Of a stretch of DNA of 64,000 nucleotides, positions 49,249-59,348 are shown one piece after another (positions within the stretch are counted from its first letter, which is position 1; every line of letters starts with the position of its first letter). Position numbers and translations under genes: made by a program. This DNA is from Natronococcus occultus SP4. GTDB taxonomy: Archaea; Halobacteriota; Halobacteria; Halobacteriales; Natrialbaceae. A model generated the notes under the pieces. That model was not told the DNA's origin. It saw only the letters and a list, made by a program, of their open reading frames with translations, and ran no database searches. Location of the stretch: assembly GCF_000328685.1 (NCBI RefSeq), contig NC_019974.1, positions 921,001 to 985,000 on the forward strand. The letters are read 5' to 3'.

Positions 49249-51288
49249 ATGGAAGGGTTATTCGACTACGCACCGGCGATCGCGCTGTTCCCGCTTGCGG
49301 CGTTCGTTATCGCTCTCGCCTTCGGGCCGAAGCTGCCCAAGAAGGGGGCGATCCCGGGCATCGTCGCGACGGGTGGCTCACTGGCCCTCTCGCTTGCGAT
49401 GCTCGCGGCCGTCGCGGGCGGCGAAGAAGGATACTACCACGAGACGCTGTTCACCTGGGCGGCCGGCGACGCCGCCGGCGAGATCGGCACCGACGCCATC
49501 GAGTTCACGTTCGGCATCCTGATCGATCCGCTGGCCGCGCTGATGCTCGTGATCGTCTCGCTGATCGCGTTTCTCGTTCACGTCTTCAGCCTTGAGTACA
49601 TGAACGCCGAGGGCGAGACCGGACTCCCGCGGTACTACGCCGGGCTCGGCCTCTTTACGTTCAGCATGCTCGCGTTCGTCTACGCGGACAACCTGCTGAT
49701 GGCGTTTATGTTCTTCGAGCTGGTGGGGCTGTGCTCGTTCCTGCTGATCGGGTTCTGGTTCCGCACCCGCTCGGCGCCCTCGGCCGCGAAGAAGGCGTTC
49801 CTGGTCACCCGCTTCGGTGACTACTTCTTCCTGATCGGGGTCGTCGCCATCGCCGCAACCTTCGGCACGCTCCAGTTCGCCGGTGACGATTCGTTCGTCG
49901 CCGCGGCCGAGACGGCAATCGACGACGGCGGCCAACTGTTCGGTTTCGACGCCGAGACTTGGGTGACGATCACCGGACTGCTCGTCCTCGGCGGGGTCAT
50001 CGGGAAATCCGCCCAGTTCCCGCTTCACACCTGGCTGCCCGACGCGATGGAGGGTCCCACCACCGTCTCCGCGCTGATTCACGCGGCGACGATGGTCGCG
50101 GCCGGGGTCTACCTGGTCGCCCGGATGTTCGGCTACTACGCCCTCTCGCCGACGGCGCTTGCGATCATCGCCTTCGTCGGCGGTTTCACCGCGCTGTTTG
50201 CGGCGACGATGGGCGTCGTCAAAGACGACATCAAGCAGGTGCTGGCGTACTCGACGATCAGCCAGTACGGCTACATGATGCTCGGGCTCGGCGTCGGCGG
50301 CTACGTCGCCGGGGTCTTCCACCTGATGAACCACGCCTTCTTCAAGGCCCTGCTGTTCCTGGGGGCCGGCGCCGTCATCATCCTCATGCACCACGAACAG
50401 GACATGTGGAAGATGGGCGGCCTGAAGAACAAGGCGCCCGTCACCTACTACACGTTCCTCGCGGGCGCGCTCGCGCTCGCCGGGATCATTCCGTTCTCGG
50501 GCTTCTGGTCGAAAGACGAGATCCTCTACGACGCCCTGATCGTCGGCGTCGAACAGCCCCTGATCATGGCAGCCTACGCGATGGGACTGCTCGCCGTCTT
50601 CTTCACCGGCTTCTACACCTTCCGGATGGTGTTCCTGACGTTCCACGGCGAACCCCGCTCGGACGTCGCCGAGGACCCACACTCCGTCGGCTGGGCGGTG
50701 AAGTTCCCGCTCGCGTCGCTTGGTGTCCTCGCGCTGGTGGCCGGCGTCGCCAATCTCGCGCCGGTCGCGAAGCTCACCGGTGCGGAGATCGAGTTCCTCA
50801 ACGAGTGGCTCAGCGGCGGCGTCGAGGGAACGACGTACGCTGCCTACACCGACGCGCTCGCGGCGGTCTACGACACCGGCTACATCGGCACCGAGTCGAC
50901 GACGGTGCTGGTCGCGGCGGGACTGTCACTGCTGCTTGCCTTCTCGGGTGCCGGACTAGCCTGGAAGCTGTACAACGTCCCCGAACCGGTCGCCCACAAG
51001 GAGCGACTCGGGAACGTCCGCGAGACGATCGAGTCCAACTACTACCAGGACGAGTACCAGGTCTGGCTCGCCGAGGGGCTGACCCTGCCGCTGTCCCGTG
51101 CCGCGGATCGATTCGACCAGACCGTCATCGACGGGACCGTCGATGGCGTCTCGTCGGTGAGTCTGTTCGGTAGCGACCGCGTCAAGCGGATCCAGACAGG
51201 CATCGTGACCAACTACGCGGCGTTGATCGTCGCCGGGTTCATCGCCTTGCTTGTCGTCCTCGGCGTCCTCGGAGGGTGGTTCCTATGA
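49249..51288 (+). CDS. nuoL: NADH-quinone oxidoreductase subunit L
   Basis: 679 residues, antiporter-like pump subunit. Key segments: LMAFMFFELVGLCSFLLIGFW, SAQFPLHTWLPDAMEGPTTVSALIHAATMV, and the lysine/His-bearing helix FFKALLFLGAGAVI. The C-terminal part includes the long lateral helix region found in NuoL. ATG of nuoM overlaps its stop. Confidence 0.97.
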   Translation: MEGLFDYAPAIALFPLAAFVIALAFGPKLPKKGAIPGIVATGGSLALSLAMLAAVAGGEEGYYHETLFTWAAGDAAGEIGTDAIEFTFGILIDPLAALMLVIVSLIAFLVHVFSLEYMNAEGETGLPRYYAGLGLFTFSMLAFVYADNLLMAFMFFELVGLCSFLLIGFWFRTRSAPSAAKKAFLVTRFGDYFFLIGVVAIAATFGTLQFAGDDSFVAAAETAIDDGGQLFGFDAETWVTITGLLVLGGVIGKSAQFPLHTWLPDAMEGPTTVSALIHAATMVAAGVYLVARMFGYYALSPTALAIIAFVGGFTALFAATMGVVKDDIKQVLAYSTISQYGYMMLGLGVGGYVAGVFHLMNHAFFKALLFLGAGAVIILMHHEQDMWKMGGLKNKAPVTYYTFLAGALALAGIIPFSGFWSKDEILYDALIVGVEQPLIMAAYAMGLLAVFFTGFYTFRMVFLTFHGEPRSDVAEDPHSVGWAVKFPLASLGVLALVAGVANLAPVAKLTGAEIEFLNEWLSGGVEGTTYAAYTDALAAVYDTGYIGTESTTVLVAAGLSLLLAFSGAGLAWKLYNVPEPVAHKERLGNVRETIESNYYQDEYQVWLAEGLTLPLSRAADRFDQTVIDGTVDGVSSVSLFGSDRVKRIQTGIVTNYAALIVAGFIALLVVLGVLGGWFL

Positions 51289-52814
51289 TGATCGAAGCAC
51301 TTCTCGCGGTTACACTGATCGGTGCACTGGTAACCTTCGTCGCGCCGAATCGTCTCGCCGGTAAACTGGCCTTCGCGATCAGTCTGATCCCCGCCGGGCT
51401 CAGCCTGTGGATGTTCTCGGCGTTCGACGGCAGCGGGAACGCCTTGCTCGACGGCGAACTCGCCTTCGAGTCCCAGTACGAGTGGATCCAGCTGGGCGAG
51501 TACACGATCTCGTGGCTCGTCGGCCTCGACGGCATCAGTCTACCGCTTGTCGTGTTGACGACGATACTGACCTCGCTCGCGATCATGAGCTCCTGGACGC
51601 CGATCGACGACCGCGAGTCCCAGTTCTACGGGCTTGTGCTGTTCATCGAGGCGAATCTGATCGGCGTCTTCGCGGCGCTTGATTTCTTCGTCTGGTTCAT
51701 CTTCTGGGAGGCCGTGCTGATCCCGATGTACCTGCTTATCGGTGTCTGGGGCGGCCCACGCCGGAAGTACGCGGCGATCAAGTTCTTCGTCTACACGAAC
51801 GTCGCCTCGCTGTTGATGTTCGGTGCCTTCATCGTGCTGGTCTTCAGTCTCGGCGACGCCGTCACGAGCTTCGCGCTGCCGGAGGTCGCGACGGCGATGC
51901 TAAATGGCGGGCCCGAGGCGTTCATGGGCGTTGCAGGCTCGACGATCGCCGCGGCGGTGTTCGTGGCGATGTTCCTCGGGTTCGCCGTGAAGGTCCCTAT
52001 CGTCCCCTTCCACACCTGGCTGCCCGACGCCCACGTCGAGGCACCCACGCCCGCCTCCGTGCTGCTGGCGGGTGTGTTGCTGAAGATGGGGACCTACGCT
52101 TTGCTGCGGTTCAACTTCACGATGTTCCCCGATCAGGTCGAAGCCTACGCGGTGCCGATCGCGGCGATCGCGGTTATCAGCGTCATCTACGGTGCGATGC
52201 TGGCGCTGGCCCAGACCGACCTCAAGCGAATCGTCGCCTACTCCTCGGTGTCGTCGATGGGCTACGTCATCCTCGGGCTGATCGCCTACACCCAGTTCGG
52301 GGTCGGTGGCGCCACCTTCCAGATGGTCAGCCACGGGCTGATCTCCGGCCTGATGTTCATGGCCGTCGGCGTCATCTACAACGCGACTCACACCCGGATG
52401 GTCACCGACATGTCCGGGATGGCAGACCGGATGCCCGTCGCCGTCGGCATCCTCGTCGCCGGTGCCTTCGGCTACATGGGGCTGCCGCTGATGAGTGGCT
52501 TCTTCGGCGAGTACGCGATCTTCTTCGGCGCCTTCGGCTCCGGGCTGCTCCCGTACTCGCAGGTGTTTACCCCGCTGGCGATGTTCGGTATCGTCATCGT
52601 CGCCGGCTACCTGCTGTTTGCCCTCCAGCGGACCGTCTTCGGACCGTACCACCTGGAAACCGACTACGATGTGGGCCGCGCGCCGCTGCACGACGTCGCA
52701 CCGATGTTCGTGCTGCTTGGCATCATCATCGCCCTCGGCGTCGCGCCCGAACTGATCTTCGAGATGATTACCGACGCAGTCGATCCGATCCTGGAGAACG
52801 GAGGTGAGCTGTGA
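51285..52814 (+). CDS. nuoM: NADH-quinone oxidoreductase subunit M
   Basis: 509 residues from ATG at 51285, the first of a tandem ATGATG. Antiporter motifs: FIFWEAVLIPMYLLIGVWGG, VPFHTWLPDAHVEAPTPASV, and AYSSVSSMGYVILGL. About 14 helices. Proton pump; TGATG overlap with nuoN. Confidence 0.97.
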   Translation: MMIEALLAVTLIGALVTFVAPNRLAGKLAFAISLIPAGLSLWMFSAFDGSGNALLDGELAFESQYEWIQLGEYTISWLVGLDGISLPLVVLTTILTSLAIMSSWTPIDDRESQFYGLVLFIEANLIGVFAALDFFVWFIFWEAVLIPMYLLIGVWGGPRRKYAAIKFFVYTNVASLLMFGAFIVLVFSLGDAVTSFALPEVATAMLNGGPEAFMGVAGSTIAAAVFVAMFLGFAVKVPIVPFHTWLPDAHVEAPTPASVLLAGVLLKMGTYALLRFNFTMFPDQVEAYAVPIAAIAVISVIYGAMLALAQTDLKRIVAYSSVSSMGYVILGLIAYTQFGVGGATFQMVSHGLISGLMFMAVGVIYNATHTRMVTDMSGMADRMPVAVGILVAGAFGYMGLPLMSGFFGEYAIFFGAFGSGLLPYSQVFTPLAMFGIVIVAGYLLFALQRTVFGPYHLETDYDVGRAPLHDVAPMFVLLGIIIALGVAPELIFEMITDAVDPILENGGEL

Positions 52815-54343
52815 TGGCGGTGTTCGAACTTCCCGACTGGGCCGCCCTCGCTCCGGCGTTGATCCTCGTGGCGACGGCGCTCGCGCTGTTCGTCATCGAC
52901 AGCATCAACCCGCACACGAGAAACCGCTCGCTGCTGGCAGGGACGACCGCCGTCGGCTCGCTCGCGGCACTCGCCGTCGCGGTCTGGTTTATGCTCGCCG
53001 GCGTCGGCACTCCGACAGCCGAGGGTGGCCGCGGCGTCGTCGAGCTGTTCGGCGGCCAGTTCGTCGTCGACCAGATGGCGCTGTTCTTCATGACCGTCGT
53101 CTCGGTCGTCACCGCACTCGTCGCCGTGGCGAGCTACGACTACATGGCCGACCACGCCTACCAGGCCGAGTACTACTCGCTGATGATGCTCGCGGCGACC
53201 GGGATGGCCACGATGGCCGCCGCGAACAGCCTCGTGACCATCTTCATCGCTCTCGAGCTGGCGAGTCTCCCTTCCTACGCCCTCGTGGCGATCCTCAAGA
53301 ACAACCGCGGGAGCGTCGAGGCCGGCCTGAAGTACTTCCTGATCGGCGCGCTCTCGTCGGCGATTATGGTTTACGGGATCTCGCTTGTCTACGGTGCGAC
53401 CGGGCACCTCCAGCTCGAGGCGATCGCTGCCAACCTCGAGGGTGCCGGCGAGTACGGCGGCCTGCTTGGACTGGGGATCTTGATGCTGATCGGCGGTTTC
53501 GCGTTCAAGACCGCCAGCGTCCCCTTCCACTTCTGGGCGCCTGAAGCCTACGAGGGTGGGCCCGCACCGGTGGCCGCGTTCCTCTCCTCGGCCTCCAAGG
53601 CGGCAGGCTTCGTGATCGCGTTCCGCGTGTTCACGACCGCGTTCCCGATCGAGCCGACGACTGCCGTCATCGGCGTCGACTGGACGGTCGCCTTCATCAT
53701 CCTCGCGATCGTCACGATGACACTCGGGAACTTCGCCGCAGCGACCCAGGACAACGTCAAGCGGATGCTCGCGTACTCTTCGGTCGGCCACGCCGGCTAC
53801 GCCCTGATCGGGCTCGCCGGTCTCTCGGCCGACGGGGGCGAGATCGTGATGGGCGCGGCGATGATGCACCTGCTGGTCTACGGCTTCATGAACACCGGTG
53901 CCTTCCTGTTCGTCGCGCTCGCGGAGTACTGGGGCGTCGGCCGCACGTTCGAGGACTACAACGGACTCTCGAACCAGGCGCCGGTCGCCTGCTTCGCGCT
54001 CGGTATCTTCATGTTCAGCCTCGCCGGCATCCCGCCGCTGGGCGGGTTCTGGAGCAAGTACTTCCTCTTTACCGGCGCGATCGAGGCCGCGGCGGCAAAC
54101 AGCGCCATGTTGGTCGTCGCGGCTGCGCTCGTGGTAAACAGTGCACTCTCGCTGTACTACTACGCGCGACTTGTGAAGGCCGTCTGGATCGAGGACCCGG
54201 TCGTCGACCGGGACACCCTCACACAGCCGACGGGGCTGTACGCCGCGATCGTCGTCGCTGCCGTGCTGACCGTCGTTGCGCTGCCGGTGTTTGGCCCGAT
54301 CGCCGACGCGGCACAGCAGGCCGCGACCGTCGCGATCAGCTAA
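52814..54343 (+). CDS. nuoN: NADH-quinone oxidoreductase subunit N
   Basis: 509 residues from ATG at 52814 (a GTG at 52811 is in frame). FIALELASLPSYALVAI, KYFLIGALSSAIMVYG, VPFHFWAPEAYEGGPAPV and AYSSVGHAGYALIGLAG are NuoN features. Last gene of the operon, so the cluster is A-B-CD-H-I-J1-J2-K-L-M-N; nuoE, F and G are absent from the window. Confidence 0.97.
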   Translation: MAVFELPDWAALAPALILVATALALFVIDSINPHTRNRSLLAGTTAVGSLAALAVAVWFMLAGVGTPTAEGGRGVVELFGGQFVVDQMALFFMTVVSVVTALVAVASYDYMADHAYQAEYYSLMMLAATGMATMAAANSLVTIFIALELASLPSYALVAILKNNRGSVEAGLKYFLIGALSSAIMVYGISLVYGATGHLQLEAIAANLEGAGEYGGLLGLGILMLIGGFAFKTASVPFHFWAPEAYEGGPAPVAAFLSSASKAAGFVIAFRVFTTAFPIEPTTAVIGVDWTVAFIILAIVTMTLGNFAAATQDNVKRMLAYSSVGHAGYALIGLAGLSADGGEIVMGAAMMHLLVYGFMNTGAFLFVALAEYWGVGRTFEDYNGLSNQAPVACFALGIFMFSLAGIPPLGGFWSKYFLFTGAIEAAAANSAMLVVAAALVVNSALSLYYYARLVKAVWIEDPVVDRDTLTQPTGLYAAIVVAAVLTVVALPVFGPIADAAQQAATVAIS

Positions 54344-54410
54344 CCGCCGGGTCCGGTTCGTCCTCTCCAAGCCGGTAGCTTTTACCCGACGGGGTTGCAA
54401 GCCGCACCGT

Positions 54411-55886
54411 ATGGTTTTCCGGCTCGTACTCGGGTGCGGAACCGTCGGTCGCCAGACGATCACACAGCTCCCCGAGTGCGACGGCCGGCTGCTGGTCGTT
54501 ACCGAGGACGACCAGACCGTCGAGACGCTCCGCGACGAGAGCGTTCCCGCCCGTGAGGGGGATCCGACGGCGCCCGAACTACTTGCAAGCGTCGACCGAC
54601 CGGAGCTCGTTTTCGTCGCTGGCGACCGCACCGACCGCAACCGACTCGCCCTCGAGCGGGCCCGGGAGCGGTTTCCGTCCGCGACGATCGTCGCCTACCT
54701 CGGGGGGAAGCCGACGCCCGAGGACCGCGCGGCGTTCGACGAGCTCGCCGACCGTGTGATCGACCCCGAGCGGGCGCTTGGCGACGCCGTCCTCGAGGCG
54801 ACGACGAGTGCACCCGCCGACGCCGCGATCCGGCTGCGGCAACACCTCCAGGGGATCGACGGCCGCCTTGCGGTCGTGATGCACGACAATCCCGACCCCG
54901 ACGCGATCGCGAGCGCGGTCGCGCTGGCCGGAATCGCCGAGTCGGTCGGCGTCCGGGCCGACCCCTGTTACTTCGGCCAGATCTCCCACCAGGAAAACAG
55001 AGCGATGGTCAACGTCCTCGGGTTGGACCTGCGCAATCTCGAGCCCGGGGAATCCCTCGAGGAGTACGACGCCTTCGCGCTGGTCGATCACTCCAGACCG
55101 GGCGTCAACGATCAGCTTCCCGAGGACCTCCACATCGACGTCGTCATCGACCATCACCCGCCCCGCGGTCCGGTACCAAGCGACTACGTCGATCTGCGGG
55201 AACACGCCGGTGCAACGAGCACGGTGTTGACCGAGTATCTCGACCAGTTCGGCTCGGCGTTCGATCGGGCGACTGCGACGGCACTGCTGTACGGTATTCG
55301 AGTCGACACCGACGAGTTCACCCGGGAAGTGTCCTCGGCGGACTTCGAGGCCGCGGCGACGCTGTGGCCCCACGTCGATACCGACGTCCTTCGTCGGATC
55401 GAACAGCCCTCCCTCGAGGGCGAAACGCTGGATACGATCGCTCGCGCGATCAAGAGCCGGGAACAGCGCGGCTCGGTCGCGGCAGCCAGCGCCGGACGGA
55501 TCGGCGACCGCGACGCGCTCCCGCAGGCGGCAGACCGGCTGCTCACGATGGAGGGTGTCGACACGTCGCTGGTGTTCGGGTTCATCGACGAGATGGTGTT
55601 CGTCTCCGCACGTTCTCGAGCGAGCGACGTCGATCTCGGCGAAGCGCTCCGGGACGCCTTCGACCGGATCGGGAGCGCGGGCGGCCACGCCGACATGGCT
55701 GGGGCCCAGCTCGAGATCGGCATCCTCGGCGCCGCAGACGACGACCAGGTCGACTCGATCGTCAGCGTCGTCGAGGAAGTCATCACCGATCGGTTCTTCG
55801 AGGCGATCGAGACCCAGCCCGGGACGCCCGTCGGCTCCTACACCCAGACCAGCGAGGTGCTGTTCGAACTCGAGGACGGGGAGTGA
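54411..55886 (+). CDS. TrkA-N/DHH-DHHA1 fusion phosphoesterase
   Basis: 491 residues from ATG at 54411. Residues 1-115 form a TrkA-N/RCK-like Rossmann domain (LVLGCGTVGRQTI). Then DHH phosphoesterase motifs: HDNPDPDAIASAVALA, ALVDHSRPGVN, VVIDHHPPRG, and the DHHA1 end GSAGGHADMAGAQL. Family members break down cyclic di-AMP, pApA or nanoRNA; a nucleotide-sensing RCK domain attached suggests control by NAD(H) or c-di-AMP. This fusion is found across haloarchaea; c-di-AMP is known in these archaea, but substrate here is inferred. Confidence 0.88.
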   Translation: MVFRLVLGCGTVGRQTITQLPECDGRLLVVTEDDQTVETLRDESVPAREGDPTAPELLASVDRPELVFVAGDRTDRNRLALERARERFPSATIVAYLGGKPTPEDRAAFDELADRVIDPERALGDAVLEATTSAPADAAIRLRQHLQGIDGRLAVVMHDNPDPDAIASAVALAGIAESVGVRADPCYFGQISHQENRAMVNVLGLDLRNLEPGESLEEYDAFALVDHSRPGVNDQLPEDLHIDVVIDHHPPRGPVPSDYVDLREHAGATSTVLTEYLDQFGSAFDRATATALLYGIRVDTDEFTREVSSADFEAAATLWPHVDTDVLRRIEQPSLEGETLDTIARAIKSREQRGSVAAASAGRIGDRDALPQAADRLLTMEGVDTSLVFGFIDEMVFVSARSRASDVDLGEALRDAFDRIGSAGGHADMAGAQLEIGILGAADDDQVDSIVSVVEEVITDRFFEAIETQPGTPVGSYTQTSEVLFELEDGE

Positions 55887-55929
55887 CCGCGACGGCAGTG
55901 CTTTTGGACCGGGGTCGCGTTGGTCCAGT

Positions 55930-56736
55930 ATGGACGTTGCGTCGGATCGGACCAAGCCCCAGGTCGAAGACTACATGACCCGCGACGTGGCGACGGTCTC
56001 GCCGGAGACGACCGTCGGCGAGGTCGCCAACCGGATCGCCGAGACCGACAACCACAGCGGGTTCCCCGTCTGCGAGCGCCGGCGCGTGGAGGGGTTCGTC
56101 AGCGCGCGTGATCTGTTGTTGGCCGACGACGGCGACCCCATCTTCAAAGTGATGACGACGGATCTGCTCGTCGCCCACCCCGAGATGAAAGTGACCGACG
56201 CCGCGCGGGTGATTCTTCGCTCGGGAATCCAGAAGCTGCCCGTCGTCGACGACGCGGGCAACCTCGTAGGGATTATCTCGAACGCCGACGTGATCCGCAG
56301 TCAGATCGAGCGTGCGACGCCCAAGAAGGTCGGGAAGCTCGTCAACACCCTGGAGCAGATCCACGACGTCGAACTGCGCCAGGAGCGACGGACGGTCCCC
56401 CTCGCCGACCTCACGCCGACCCAGGGACGAGTCTACGCCGACGAGCTCGAGGGGCGACGGTACGAACTCGAGCACGGCCTGGCCGAACCTCTCGTCGTCA
56501 TCGACAACGCCGGGACCTTGCTGCTTGCCGACGGCCACCACCGCGTGCTGGCGGCCGACCGCCTCGAGATCGACGAGATGGACGCCTACGTCATCGTCAT
56601 CGATCAGCCGATCGACCTCGGGATGGCCCGCACGGCGAAAAAGGAGGGGCTCGAACGGATCGACGACATCGAGGTCGTCGACTACGCGCGCCACCCGCTG
56701 GTTCAGACGACCGAACGGCTCCAGTCGGAGAAGTAG
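55930..56736 (+). CDS. CBS-domain protein with C-terminal ParB-like nuclease domain
   Basis: 268 residues from ATG at 55930. Two CBS repeats (YMTRDVATVSPETTVGEVANRI, and VMTTDLLVAHPEMKVTDAARV, split at residues 15 and 75) end with LVGIISNADVIRSQIE at about 125. Residues about 155-230 are ParB/Srx-like (PLADLTPTQ, PLVVIDNAGTLLLADGHHRVL), where GHHR is the family phosphate/nucleotide site. CBS pairs sense adenine nucleotides. It lies 43 nt after the TrkA-N/DHH gene and may form an operon with it. Role unknown; may sense energy state or c-di-AMP and act on nucleotides. Confidence 0.87.
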   Translation: MDVASDRTKPQVEDYMTRDVATVSPETTVGEVANRIAETDNHSGFPVCERRRVEGFVSARDLLLADDGDPIFKVMTTDLLVAHPEMKVTDAARVILRSGIQKLPVVDDAGNLVGIISNADVIRSQIERATPKKVGKLVNTLEQIHDVELRQERRTVPLADLTPTQGRVYADELEGRRYELEHGLAEPLVVIDNAGTLLLADGHHRVLAADRLEIDEMDAYVIVIDQPIDLGMARTAKKEGLERIDDIEVVDYARHPLVQTTERLQSEK

Positions 56737-56800
56737 GGCGAACCGTTCGCTCCGTTGATCACTGGTCAGGGTTTTCCCGCTCGGCCGAGTACGCGATCCG

Positions 56801-57538
56801 ATGACCGATGACAGTTCAACGCGCGTACTCATCGCGGGCGCGAGCGGCGACACTGGGACGGAACTGCTCGCCGTGCTCCGTCCGACGGATCTCACCGTCC
56901 GCGCAACGACTCGCTCGCACGCCAGCGTCGATTATCTCGAACGGCTCGGCGCCGACGACGTCCTCGTCGCCGATTTCTTCGAACCAGGCGACGCGGTCGC
57001 AGCGGTCGAGGACTGTGATCTCGTCTACTGTGCGCTCGGGACGCCCCCCAGCTACCGTCACACCATCGGCGGCAAGCTGGTCGATCGAACCGGGGTCAGC
57101 AACCTCCTGACGGCCGCCGTGGGCGAGGACGTCTCCCACTTCGTCCACCAGAGCGCGATCGGCGTCGGGAGCTCGAAGGCGGGACTCTCCGTGCCGGCCA
57201 GGCTGGCCCTCCGGGGCTCGCTGAAGGCAAAGGCCGACGCCGAGACCGCGATCCGTCGGTCGGGGATCGACTACACGATCCTCAGACCGGGACGGCTCAC
57301 GAACGAGCCGCCGAACGGCGATATCGTCGTCGGCGAGGGTGGGGATTCGGTCGCCGGTTCGATCCGCCGGACCGACGTTGCCCGCGTTATGGCCGCAGCG
57401 CCGTTCACGCCGGCAGCACGAAATCGGACGCTCGAGGTCGTCAACCGTGACGGGCTCTCCGGCTCGCCGAAACGGGTCGTCGACGTCGACTGGGCGTTCG
57501 ACCGGGTCAAGGCCGACCGGGATCGGATGCGCCTGTAG
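56801..57538 (+). CDS. NAD(P)-binding atypical SDR (NmrA-like)
   Basis: 245 residues. IAGASGDTGTELLAVL is the nucleotide motif; LVYCALGTPPSYRHTIGG, SHFVHQSAIGVGSSKAG, the lysine in AKADAETAIRRSGIDYTILRPG and RRTDVARV follow. Similar layout to the protein at 14458..15093 but longer. Might be a reductase or a redox-sensing protein. The 46-nt gap to the mutase gene suggests cotranscription but no functional link is apparent. Confidence 0.87.
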   Translation: MTDDSSTRVLIAGASGDTGTELLAVLRPTDLTVRATTRSHASVDYLERLGADDVLVADFFEPGDAVAAVEDCDLVYCALGTPPSYRHTIGGKLVDRTGVSNLLTAAVGEDVSHFVHQSAIGVGSSKAGLSVPARLALRGSLKAKADAETAIRRSGIDYTILRPGRLTNEPPNGDIVVGEGGDSVAGSIRRTDVARVMAAAPFTPAARNRTLEVVNRDGLSGSPKRVVDVDWAFDRVKADRDRMRL

Positions 57539-57584
57539 AGGACACCCGGAATCCTTAATGGATCGTCCGGCAAAAATTACGATC

Positions 57585-59285
57585 ATGTACGACGATGAGG
57601 ATCTGGAGTCGATCCAGGAGGCCAGCGAGGAGTGGACCGAAGAGACGCTCGAGCCGACGCTGGAGGCCCACGGCGAGCGCCAGGATCGGTTCGCGACGGT
57701 GTCGAACCTCGAGGTCGATCGGCTCTACACGCCCGAGGACGTCGCCGACCTCGACTATCTCGAGGATCTCGGATTCCCCGGCGAGGAGCCCTACACTCGG
57801 GGCCCGTATCCGACGATGTACCGCGGACGGACGTGGACGATGCGCCAGTTCGCCGGCTTCGGCACCGCCGAGGAGACCAACGAACGGTTCCACTACCTGA
57901 TCGACGAGGGTCAGACCGGGCTGTCGGTCGCGTTCGACATGCCGACGCTGATGGGGCTGGACTCCGACGACCCGATGAGCGAGGGCGAGATCGGGAAGGA
58001 GGGCGTCGCGGTCGACACGCTGCGGGACATGGAGATTCTGTTCGACGGGATCGACTTAGAGGAGATCTCGACCTCGTTTACGATCAACCCCTCCGCGCCG
58101 GTGATCTACGCGATGTACGTCGCACTGGCCGACCAGCAGGGCGTCCCCCGCGAGGAGATCCGCGGCACCCTCCAGAACGACATGTTCAAGGAGTTCATCG
58201 CCCAGAAGGAGTGGGTGATCCCGCCGGAACCCTCGCTGGAGCTGGTAACGGACACGATCGAGTTTTCAACCGAGCAGACCCCGAAGTTCCACCCCGTCTC
58301 GATCTCGGGCTATCACATCCGCGAGGCCGGCTCGACCGCGGTCCAGGAGCTTGCCTTCACGCTGGCGGACGGCTTCGGCTACGTCGAGGACGCGATCGAT
58401 CGCGGGCTCGACGTCGACGACTTTGCCCCTCGCCTCTCCTTTTTCTTCAACTGCCACAACTCCTTCTTCGAGGAGATCGCGAAGTACCGGGCGGCTCGCC
58501 GGATCTACGCCCGGGTGATGGACGACTGGTACGACGCCGAGCGTGCGGAGTCGAAGCGACTGAAGTTCCACACCCAGACCGCGGGCCAGTCCCTGACCGC
58601 CCAGCAGCCGCTGAACAACGTCGCCCGCGTGACGATCCAGGCACTAGCGGGCGTCCTCGGGGGGACCCAGTCGCTGCACACCAACAGCTTCGACGAGGCG
58701 CTCGCTCTGCCCGGCGAGAAGGCGGTACGGGTGGCGCTTCGCACCCAGCAGATCATCGCCGAGGAGTCCGGCGCCGCCGACATCGTCGACCCGCTGGGCG
58801 GGAGCTTCGCCGTCGAGGCGCTGACCGACGAGACCGAACGGCGCGCGATGGAGTACATCGAGGAGATCCGCGAGATGGGCGACGGCTCGGTCCGTGACGG
58901 CATCCTCACCGGAATCAACGAGGGCTACTTCCTCCGGGAGATCCAGGAGGCCTCCTACGAGTACCAGGAGCGGGTCGAACGCGGTGAGGAGGTCGTCGTC
59001 GGGGTCAACGAGTACACCATCGAGGAAGACACCAGCCCCGATATCCTCCAGGTCGACGAGGACACCGCCGACCGCCAGCTGAGCCGGCTCGCGGACGTCA
59101 AGGCGGACCGCGACGACGACGCCGTCGAGGACGCCCTCGACGAGCTCCAGGGGGCGATCGATCGCGGCGAGAACACGATGCCGTACATCGTCGACGCCGT
59201 GAAGGCCTACGCGACGATGGGCGAGATCATGGACGTCTTCGAGGCCGAGCACGGCGCCTACAGCGAGCAGATCGGGCTGGCCTGA
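57585..59285 (+). CDS. mutA: Methylmalonyl-CoA mutase, large (catalytic) subunit
   Basis: 566 residues from ATG at 57585 (an ATG at 57558 would add nine). CoA-binding GPYPTMYRGRTWTMRQFAGFGTAEETNERF, the substrate pocket VAFDMPTLMGLDSDDPM and the RLSFFFNCHNSFFEEIAKYRAARRI helix fit the alpha subunit; HTQTAGQSLTAQQPLNNVARV is diagnostic. The B12-binding domain is missing, as expected for the two-subunit archaeal enzyme whose small subunit lies elsewhere. It makes succinyl-CoA from methylmalonyl-CoA, pairing with propionyl-CoA carboxylase, likely the enzyme at 21040..22818. Confidence 0.95.
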   Translation: MYDDEDLESIQEASEEWTEETLEPTLEAHGERQDRFATVSNLEVDRLYTPEDVADLDYLEDLGFPGEEPYTRGPYPTMYRGRTWTMRQFAGFGTAEETNERFHYLIDEGQTGLSVAFDMPTLMGLDSDDPMSEGEIGKEGVAVDTLRDMEILFDGIDLEEISTSFTINPSAPVIYAMYVALADQQGVPREEIRGTLQNDMFKEFIAQKEWVIPPEPSLELVTDTIEFSTEQTPKFHPVSISGYHIREAGSTAVQELAFTLADGFGYVEDAIDRGLDVDDFAPRLSFFFNCHNSFFEEIAKYRAARRIYARVMDDWYDAERAESKRLKFHTQTAGQSLTAQQPLNNVARVTIQALAGVLGGTQSLHTNSFDEALALPGEKAVRVALRTQQIIAEESGAADIVDPLGGSFAVEALTDETERRAMEYIEEIREMGDGSVRDGILTGINEGYFLREIQEASYEYQERVERGEEVVVGVNEYTIEEDTSPDILQVDEDTADRQLSRLADVKADRDDDAVEDALDELQGAIDRGENTMPYIVDAVKAYATMGEIMDVFEAEHGAYSEQIGLA

Positions 59286-59348
59286 GCGCCGTCCGGCCGC
59301 CCGACGATTCCCCGCGTTCTTAGTGGTGCGCCAAGAGATGGCTACCGA

